Part shown: in pieces, positions 6,156 through 10,204 of the stretch
Position numbering within the stretch: position 1 is the first letter of the stretch
How the letters are laid out: each line of letters starts with the position of its first letter
Origin: CAZRDB01 sp964598695
Lineage (GTDB): Bacteria > Armatimonadota > Zipacnadia > UBA1398
DNA: 10,204 bases
Assembly: GCA_964598695.1 (NCBI GenBank)
Contig: CAZRDB010000186.1
Coordinates: forward strand, 1 to 10,204
Direction: 5' to 3'
Notes under the pieces: generated by a model
Database searches by the model: none
What the model was told of the DNA's origin: nothing
The model's input: only the letters and a program-made list of their open reading frames with translations
Position numbers and translations under genes: made by a program

Positions 6156-7348
6156 CTACTCCGGCAGCCGCTCGGCCACGGCTCGACCGAGGGCGCGNNN
6201 NNNNNNNCGTCCGGCACCCACTGGACGCGGAGCGGGTCCGCGACCAGCTCCACCTTCATCTCGGAGAGGCGCTCGGCGATCTGCTTCGTCGCCTGGCCGC
6301 TCCAGCCGTAGCTGCCGAAGGTCGCGCCGATGAGTCCCTTGGGCGCGAGGCCGGCGACGTAGCACAGCACGTCGGCGATGCTCGGGTACATCATGTTGTT
6401 GATCGTGGGCGAGCCGACGAGGAGAGCGCCGGCGTCGAGCAGGTCGGTCGCGATGTCGCTACGGTGGGAGGCCGCGATCCGGTGGACGGCCACGGTGGCG
6501 CCGCCCTCGGCGAGGCCGTCGGCAACCGCGCGGGCCATCGTCTCGGTGCTGTGCCACATCGTCTCGTAGACGAGCACGGCCTTGCGCCGCGCGCGCCGCT
6601 CGGCCCACTGGGCGTAGCGTTCGAGGATCCAGCGGATCTCCTCGGGCCGGCGCCAGATGGGGCCGTGGTCGGGGGCGATCATGTCGATCGCGAGCCCCAA
6701 CTCGCCGAGACGCGCGAGGGCCTTCTGCACGACGGGGGAGAAGGGGAGGACGATGTTGGCGTAGTACTTCGCCGCCTCCTCCTCGAGGATGTGGGGCGGC
6801 AGCTCGTCGGCGAAACGCTCAACGGACGCGAGGTGCATCCCGAAGGCGTCCTGGGAGAACAGGATCCGCTCGCCCGCGAGGTAGGAGACCATGCTGTCGG
6901 GCCAGTGGAGCATTTTGGTCTCGCAGAAGGTGAGCGTGTCGTTGCCGAGGTCGAGCTGTTCGAGGTCGCCGACGACGGTGACGGGGACGTCCCAGTGGAA
7001 GTGGGCCTGGAGTCCGGCGACACCGGCCTTCGAGGCGAAGACCTTCTCGGGTCGCGCGGCGGCGATCGTCTCTGGGAGACCGCCGGAGTGGTCCATCTCG
7101 GCGTGGTTGGAGACGATGTAGTCGATCCGGTCGACCGGCAGCACCGAGGCGATGCGGGCGAGCATCTCGGGGACGAAGGGGCGGCGGACGGCGTCGACCA
7201 GCACGACCTTGTCCGCGACGATGAGGTACGCGTTGTAGGTGGTGCCGCGACTCGTGCGATAGCCGTGGAAGTCGCGGAGCGCCCAGTCGACGGCGCCCAC
7301 CCAGTAGACGCGATCGGTGACCTTCACTGCCTCGAATGCATGTGCCAT
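6156..7348 (-). CDS. fprA: A-type flavodiiron protein (oxygen/NO reductase), interrupted by assembly gap
   Basis: Flavodiiron proteins reduce O2 to water or NO to N2O in the cytoplasm, taking electrons from rubredoxin or a similar donor. From the ATG at 7348 (AGAGG 7 nt upstream) 380 residues can be read before the N run. Residues about 1-250 are the metallo-beta-lactamase-like diiron domain with all ligands: H82, E84, D86 and H87 in NHAEMDH, H148 in MLHW, D167 in SQDAF and H228 in APDHG. Residues about 256-380 are the FMN-binding flavodoxin domain (LVYETMWHSTETMA, VGSPTINNMMYPS, GATFGSYGWSG). After the gap another frame gives RALGRAVAERLPE and a TAG at 6156-6158, the expected C-terminus. The gene is therefore probably intact at about 400 aa, with a wrongly sized gap. 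No rubredoxin or flavin reductase domain is fused to it. It is the last gene of the perR cluster, 95 nt after the peroxiredoxin. Confidence 0.93.
6198..6207. other. Assembly gap (10 N)
   Basis: The ten undetermined bases lie inside the flavodiiron gene. On the coding strand one unpaired base (G, 6208) is left before the gap and the C-terminal frame resumes at 6197. An intact gene therefore needs a gap of 3n+2 bases, and 10 does not fit. Family spacing between the VPD motif and the LGRA-type C-terminal helix suggests about 20 bases. Confidence 0.95.
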
Positions 7349-7391
7349 GGTTCTGCCTCTTCCGTCGTCGGGGCCCGCGCCGCGGACACAA

Positions 7392-7423
7392 GAGCACGGG
7401 GGCGAGCGCTCGCCCCCGTGCTC
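7392..7423 (-). terminator. Perfect 32-nt palindrome between peroxiredoxin and flavodiiron genes
   Basis: GAGCACGGGGGCGAGC (7392-7407) is followed directly by its exact reverse complement (7408-7423), giving a 16-bp arm pair with no spacer. It lies 20 nt downstream of the peroxiredoxin stop and 43 nt upstream of the flavodiiron ATG. On the minus strand it is followed by TTGTGTCC, only a weak T-tract. It may act as a partial terminator, attenuator or mRNA-processing hairpin that sets the ratio of the two products. A DNA-binding site is possible too. Confidence 0.65.
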
Positions 7424-7443
7424 GGGTGGTCGGGTCGGTCGCG

Positions 7444-8034
7444 CTACTCGCCGTGCTTCGCCAGGTAGGTGGCGACACCCTCCGCCGTGGCGGCCATGGC
7501 CTCCTCGCCGGGCTTCCAGTTGGCGGGGCAGACCTCGCCGTGCTCCTCGACGAACTGGAGCGCGTCGACCATGCGGATCGCCTCATCGACGTTGCGGCCG
7601 AGCGGCAGATCGTTGATCACGGCATGGCGGATGACGCCTTCCCGGTCGATCAGGAAGAGGCCGCGGAGGGCGACAGCGTCGTTGACGAGCACCTCGTAGT
7701 CGCGGGAGATGTTCTTCGTGAGATCGGCCACGAGCGGGTAGCGGACCGGGCCGATGCCGCCCTGGTTGACCGGGGTGTTGCGCCAGGCCCAGTGGGAGTA
7801 CGCCGAGTCGATCGAGACGCCGATGACCTCGACGTTGCGCTTCTGGAACTCCTCGATCTTCTTGTCGAAGGCGAGGATCTCGGTCGGGCAGACGAACGTG
7901 AAGTCGAGGGGATAGAAGTAGAGCAGGACGTACTTCCCCTTGAGCGCGGAGAGGGTGATCTCCCCGAAGCTGCCGTCCGGCAGGACCGCCTCCGCCGTGA
8001 AATCGGGTGCGGGCTTGGTGACGAGCGTTGCCAT
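7444..8034 (-). CDS. Typical 2-Cys peroxiredoxin (AhpC/Prx1 type)
   Basis: This 196-aa thiol peroxidase reduces H2O2, organic peroxides and peroxynitrite. The peroxidatic Cys is C49 in FTFVCPTE, with P42, T46 and R124 completing the usual active site. The resolving Cys is C169 in HGEVCPANW, so a disulfide between subunits is expected. A GGIG motif (92-95) is present, but the C-terminus ends TYLAKHGE without the YF motif of peroxide-sensitive eukaryotic types. The enzyme should therefore resist over-oxidation. The ATG at 8034 has GAGGGA with 8 nt spacing; the longer open frame upstream lacks family similarity. It needs a reductant (AhpF/AhpD- or thioredoxin-type), not encoded here. It lies 68 nt after the TIGR02757 gene and before the flavodiiron gene, as part of a PerR-headed oxidative-stress cluster. 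Confidence 0.96.
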   Translation of the reverse strand: MATLVTKPAPDFTAEAVLPDGSFGEITLSALKGKYVLLYFYPLDFTFVCPTEILAFDKKIEEFQKRNVEVIGVSIDSAYSHWAWRNTPVNQGGIGPVRYPLVADLTKNISRDYEVLVNDAVALRGLFLIDREGVIRHAVINDLPLGRNVDEAIRMVDALQFVEEHGEVCPANWKPGEEAMAATAEGVATYLAKHGE

Positions 8035-8102
8035 GCGAACACTCCCTCTCGGTTCTCGATCGCCGCCGCGAGGCACGAGGCGCCTCCCGGCCGGCCGGTT
8101 GC
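8035..8102. other. Spacer with two adjacent palindromes
   Basis: The 68-nt spacer between the TIGR02757 stop and the peroxiredoxin ATG holds GAGGCGCCTC (8077-8086) next to CCGGCCGGCCGG (8087-8098). Both are perfect palindromes close to the TIGR02757 stop. They may form small hairpins in the transcript. I see no Fur/PerR box and no clear promoter for the peroxiredoxin here, which favours read-through from upstream. Confidence 0.4.
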
Positions 8103-8912
8103 CTACCGCGCGCCACACCACAGGGGTGCGAGCGCCTCCTCGGGGCGCAGGTCCCCGCGAATGCCGAGCCGTGTGAGCGCGAAGTCGTAGCGGACCGGGT
8201 CCTCCGGCCGCCGGGCGCGGAAGGCGCGCGTGACCTCGAGCGCCGTCTTCCAGTCGGCCGCGCGACGGCTCGTGAGCCCGAGGCCGCGCGCGATCCGGTG
8301 CATGTGTACGTCGAGCGGCACCACGAGAAGCCGGGGCGAGACCGCGCGCCAGCCTCCCGGGTCGACCTCGTCGCGCCGCACCATCCAGCGGAGGAAGAGG
8401 TTGAGCCGCTTGCAGGCGCTGCCGTCGGCCGGGCTCGGGAGCAGGTGGCCGCGGCCGATCCCGCTCGCCCGGCGAAGCGCCGCGACGAATCCGGTGAGCC
8501 CGGAGCCGAGCGTCTCATCGGCCGGGTCCTGGCCCGCGAGCAGCGCGTCGGCCAGGCTGCCGTGCTCCTGACGGAGGCAGTGTGCGCCCCAGGCCAGGCG
8601 GGCGATCTCCTCGCCGGTCGTGAAGCGATGGCGGAAGCCCTCGAGCGAGCGGGCGAGCGCGGGCAGTCCCACCTCGGCGCAACGGCCCGGGCTGCCGGGG
8701 AGCCGTCGAAGCACCTCGGCCATGCTGCGGGCGATCAGGGCGACGCGGCCGTACGCGAGCGTCGCGGCGATCAACCCGACGGTCTCGCGGTCGTCCAGTC
8801 GGGGATAGGGGTAGAGGAATCCCACCGGGTCCGAGCCGACAAAGGCGCGGCGGTTGTAGTGGCCGTACAGCTCCTCGAGATGGCGCCGTTCCCGGTCCAG
8901 GCGGGAGGACAT
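8103..8912 (-). CDS. TIGR02757/DUF2400 family protein, HhH-GPD-like
   Basis: The 269-aa protein matches the TIGR02757 (DUF2400) family over its whole length. It has the N-terminal YNRRAFVGSDPVGFLYPY (19-36), REtVGLIAATLAYGRV (42-57), KRLNLFLRWMVRRD (168-181), DPGGW (184-188) and PLDVHMHRIARGLGL (199-213). Function is not established for the family. The PLDVHMHRIARGLGL segment resembles the VDTHVxRVxxRLG signature of HhH-GPD DNA glycosylases such as endonuclease III, where the Asp is catalytic. D201 would be its counterpart and K168 a candidate lysine; this is an inference from motif shape. The ATG at 8912 fits the family N-terminus and lies 34 nt after the perR stop; its Shine-Dalgarno is poor (GGAGAG at long spacing), which suggests coupling to perR. 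Its neighbours are peroxide regulation and detoxification genes, which fits a role in oxidative damage. Confidence 0.85.
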   Translation of the reverse strand: MSSRLDRERRHLEELYGHYNRRAFVGSDPVGFLYPYPRLDDRETVGLIAATLAYGRVALIARSMAEVLRRLPGSPGRCAEVGLPALARSLEGFRHRFTTGEEIARLAWGAHCLRQEHGSLADALLAGQDPADETLGSGLTGFVAALRRASGIGRGHLLPSPADGSACKRLNLFLRWMVRRDEVDPGGWRAVSPRLLVVPLDVHMHRIARGLGLTSRRAADWKTALEVTRAFRARRPEDPVRYDFALTRLGIRGDLRPEEALAPLWCGAR

Positions 8913-8946
8913 CGCTCGCCCCAGCTCTCCGCTCGCCCGTCGCCGT

Positions 8947-9384
8947 CTACCCCTCGCGCGCGACCGCTTCGACGGCGCGGCTCGGCTGCCGACCGCCCGC
9001 CCGGCACTCGGGGCAGAGCCCCGCGAACTCGATGTGGTGCCACTGGACCTCGTATGCCGTCGCGCGGGCGGCCTCGAGTTCGAGGTCGTCGCGGGCCGGG
9101 ATCCACACATCGTCGACCCGCCCGCAGCCGAGACAGCGGACGTGGTAGTGGAGCGTGGTGTCGGCATCGTAGCGCCGTTGCGTGCCGCCGACCTCGATCT
9201 TGCGAACGAGGCCTTGCTGCCAGAGCAGCTCGAGGTTGCGATAGACGGTTCCCAGGCTGATGCTCGGGATGCGCTCCCGCACGGTGGCGTACAGCTCATC
9301 GGCCGTCGGATGCCGTTTGGTCTGCTTGAGCTGCTCCAGGATCACCCGCCTCTGGGGTGTCATGCGGAGCCGACCGTCGGTCAC
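8947..9384 (-). CDS. perR: PerR-type peroxide-sensing Fur family repressor
   Basis: This 145-aa Fur-family protein has an N-terminal winged helix (about 1-75, recognition helix ISLGTVYRNLELL at 42-54) and a C-terminal dimerisation domain. The structural zinc site is complete: C84, C87, C124 and C127. The regulatory metal site lines up with Bacillus subtilis PerR at a constant offset of 12: H25, D73, H79, H81 and D92 match H37, D85, H91, H93 and D104. Asp at the last position is the known mark of peroxide-reactive PerR; Fur has Glu there. Oxidation of the regulatory His residues would release DNA. The start is GTG at 9384, supported by GAGGG 6 nt upstream; an in-frame ATG at 9363 would cut into the N-terminus. 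A Fur/PerR box covers the predicted transcription start, so autoregulation is likely. It is the first gene of the minus-strand cluster. Confidence 0.9.
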   Translation of the reverse strand: MTDGRLRMTPQRRVILEQLKQTKRHPTADELYATVRERIPSISLGTVYRNLELLWQQGLVRKIEVGGTQRRYDADTTLHYHVRCLGCGRVDDVWIPARDDLELEAARATAYEVQWHHIEFAGLCPECRAGGRQPSRAVEAVAREG

Positions 9385-9401
9385 GCCGATCCCTCACATT
9401 C

Positions 9402-9420
9402 CATAGTGATAATCATTCTC
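9402..9420 (-). promoter_or_regulatory. Fur/PerR operator upstream of perR
   Basis: Read on the minus strand, GAGAATGATTATCACTATG matches the classical 19-bp Fur box (GATAATGATWATCATTATC) at 16 of 19 positions. Its core is a 7-1-7 inverted repeat, TGATAAT-C-ATTCTCA (9407-9421 on the plus strand), with one mismatch. It overlaps the expected transcription start, is one of the few AT-rich spots in the window, and lies 18-36 nt before the GTG start, as expected for autorepression. Confidence 0.85.
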
Positions 9421-9424
9421 ATGT

Positions 9425-9453
9425 AGCGTAGCGCGCATACCACAAGCTGTCAA
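9425..9453 (-). promoter_or_regulatory. Sigma70-type promoter of the perR cluster
   Basis: On the minus strand a perfect -35 hexamer TTGACA (9448-9453) is followed, after exactly 17 nt, by TACGCT (9425-9430), which keeps TA and the final T of the -10 consensus. Transcription would start near 9418, inside the Fur/PerR box, leaving a leader of about 34 nt. Confidence 0.75.
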
Positions 9454-9495
9454 GCGGGTACGGGGGCGCCGGCTCGACGGGACGAGAGGTGCGCG

Positions 9496-9509
9496 CGGGC
9501 CGCGGCCCG
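9496..9509 (-). terminator. Possible terminator hairpin after the zinc-ribbon gene
   Basis: CGGGCCGCGGCCCG is a perfect 14-nt palindrome starting 4 nt after the TAG of the membrane zinc-ribbon gene. It lacks a T-tract and any loop would have to open at its centre, so a terminator role is only possible. Together with the separate promoter downstream it suggests that perR starts a new transcript. Confidence 0.35.
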
Positions 9510-9513
9510 GGGG

Positions 9514-9861
9514 CTACTCGTGCTCGCGGAGCCAGTGTACGATCCCGGGCCAGAACCAGCCGAGCACGGCGCCGCCCAGGAGACACAGCAGGGCGACGGT
9601 GCGGAGCGACTCACTACCGAGGGTGAGGACGCCGATCGTGGGGTCGTTGAGCACCAGGGCGATGATCCCGAGGGGGACGGCGCCGAGGAGCAGGCCCACG
9701 AGTGCGTAGATGCCGCGCTCGGGGTGCTTGAGCAGCAGCCCGCCGAGGCCGTACTGGTCGACGATCTCGCCGCCGCACTGGGGACACTCATCGACGCCGC
9801 GCTTGACGCGGATCCCGCAGCGCTTGCACTCGTTGTAGAGCTGGGGCTTGGTTTTCGCCAC
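9514..9861 (-). CDS. Small membrane protein with N-terminal zinc ribbon
   Basis: The 115-aa protein starts at GTG 9861, which has an excellent AGGAGG (9870-9875 on the plus strand) with 8 nt spacing; upstream in-frame codons do not look like protein. Residues 12-29 hold a zinc ribbon with two CxxC knuckles (C12, C15, C26, C29; ECKRCG and ECPQCG). Two hydrophobic segments follow (about 51-71 and 87-108), each long enough to cross the membrane, with a short polar loop between them. The C-terminus is LREHE. No specific family is recognised; many unrelated bacterial proteins combine a zinc ribbon with a few membrane helices, and a small regulatory or scaffold role is only a guess. It lies upstream of perR on the same strand, but perR has its own promoter. 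Confidence 0.8.
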   Translation of the reverse strand: MAKTKPQLYNECKRCGIRVKRGVDECPQCGGEIVDQYGLGGLLLKHPERGIYALVGLLLGAVPLGIIALVLNDPTIGVLTLGSESLRTVALLCLLGGAVLGWFWPGIVHWLREHE

Positions 9862-10011
9862 CGGCGCACCCTCCTCGCGATCGGACCGGGCCACGCGCCC
9901 CGGAGCCACACCATCTTCTTACTACGCCGGGAAACGCGGGATCCCTACCGGGAGGGGCAGCATGGGTGTGGCCGCATACGAGCTGCAGCCTAGCGCACAG
10001 CGATGGGGATC
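9862..10011. other. Spacer between possible HemP-like gene and zinc-ribbon gene
   Basis: These 150 nt hold the strong Shine-Dalgarno of the zinc-ribbon gene at the left end. I looked for a minus-strand promoter; the AT-richest part (TAGTAAGAAG, about 9914-9923) has no matching -35 at proper spacing. No Fur box, tRNA or clear hairpin terminator is visible. Confidence 0.4.
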
Positions 10012-10203
10012 CTACCCACCCCGGTTCACCGGTAGCGCAGATCCATACTTCGTCCGCTTGAGTCGGTAGGGCTCGCCACCGCCTTCGACGTGGATGATGA
10101 CCTCCCTGCGCACGTCGTCCCTCTCGATGGCCCCCTGATCGGAGACGCTGGCGTGCTCGGCGTCCGCTTCCATCAGCGTGAACGCGTCGGAGTCCGATGC
10201 AAC
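10012..10203 (-). CDS. 3' end of a small protein gene, possibly HemP-like
   Basis: The minus-strand frame is open from the window edge to a TAG at 10012-10014 (63 residues), with G/C-rich third positions and a balanced, acidic composition that supports coding. The segment RREVIIHVEGGGEPYRLKRTK resembles the core of HemP-type hemin uptake proteins (pattern REVxIxHxGxxYRLRxT). However, the usual C-terminal KLILTK is replaced by YGSALPVNRGG. An internal ATG at 10173 would give a 53-aa protein but has no Shine-Dalgarno, so the true start may lie beyond the window. If it is HemP-like, its closeness to a Fur-family regulator would be consistent with iron or heme handling. The family call is tentative; the coding call is firmer. 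Confidence 0.5.
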   Translation of the reverse strand, partial: VASDSDAFTLMEADAEHASVSDQGAIERDDVRREVIIHVEGGGEPYRLKRTKYGSALPVNRGG

Positions 10204-10204
10204 A

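Noticed and set aside
5417..7468. Plus-strand open frame of about 680 codons crossing the N gap
   Set aside because: It is antisense to the flavodiiron gene and overlaps the TIM-barrel gene; its composition is Arg/Gly-rich or valine/aspartate-rich shadow sequence, and it exists only because of high GC and the N run.
8028..9260. Plus-strand open frame of about 410 codons
   Set aside because: It runs antisense to TIGR02757 and perR, both of which have strong family matches.
9862..10011. tRNA or small RNA in the spacer
   Set aside because: No cloverleaf, anticodon stem or clear promoter-terminator pair could be drawn.
1..10204. CRISPR array or tandem repeat system
   Set aside because: No regularly spaced direct repeats were seen; the only notable repeats are the single inverted pair and isolated palindromes.

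Overview
The window is about 10.2 kb of very GC-rich bacterial DNA (about 70% by eye, with third codon positions almost all G or C). A run of 10 N at 6198-6207 marks a scaffold join, so this is probably a metagenome or draft assembly. No phylogenetic marker is present. The gene content (a secreted VIT/VWA protein, an A-type flavodiiron protein, PerR, a TIGR02757/DUF2400 protein) suits an environmental, oxygen-sensitive or microaerophilic bacterium. Planctomycetota, Acidobacteriota or Eisenbacteria-like lineages are plausible, but this is inference only.

Left part (1-1078). The 3' end of an unidentified gene, possibly a beta-propeller, comes first. It is followed by a small DUF559 nuclease-like gene on the minus strand. 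That gene sits exactly between two nearly identical 44-45 bp inverted repeats (292-336 and 732-775). Each repeat folds into a GC-rich hairpin, and one of them supplies the gene's stop codon and last codons. The 484 bp unit looks like a compact nuclease-plus-repeat cassette and is the strongest candidate for an undescribed system here. About 300 bp without a convincing gene follows.

Middle part (1079-6053, plus strand). A secreted 758-aa VIT/VWA protein has its Shine-Dalgarno sequence buried in a predicted hairpin. Next come a strong 12-bp hairpin, a 58-aa unknown protein with an excellent ribosome site, and a 773-aa multidomain protein with a degenerate glycoside-hydrolase-type TIM barrel.

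Right part (6054-10204, minus strand). A four-gene oxidative-stress cluster reads leftward in the order perR, TIGR02757/DUF2400, 2-Cys peroxiredoxin, flavodiiron protein. In front of perR are a sigma70-type promoter (TTGACA-17-TACGCT) and a Fur/PerR box that overlaps the expected transcription start. All five PerR metal ligands, including both Asp residues typical of peroxide sensing, are present. The cluster suggests peroxide-induced expression of a regulator, a peroxide reductase, an oxygen or NO reductase, and a DUF2400 protein with HhH-GPD-like motifs that could repair oxidised DNA. The flavodiiron gene is interrupted only by the assembly gap. Further right are a small membrane zinc-ribbon protein and the 3' end of a possible HemP-like gene, both also on the minus strand.
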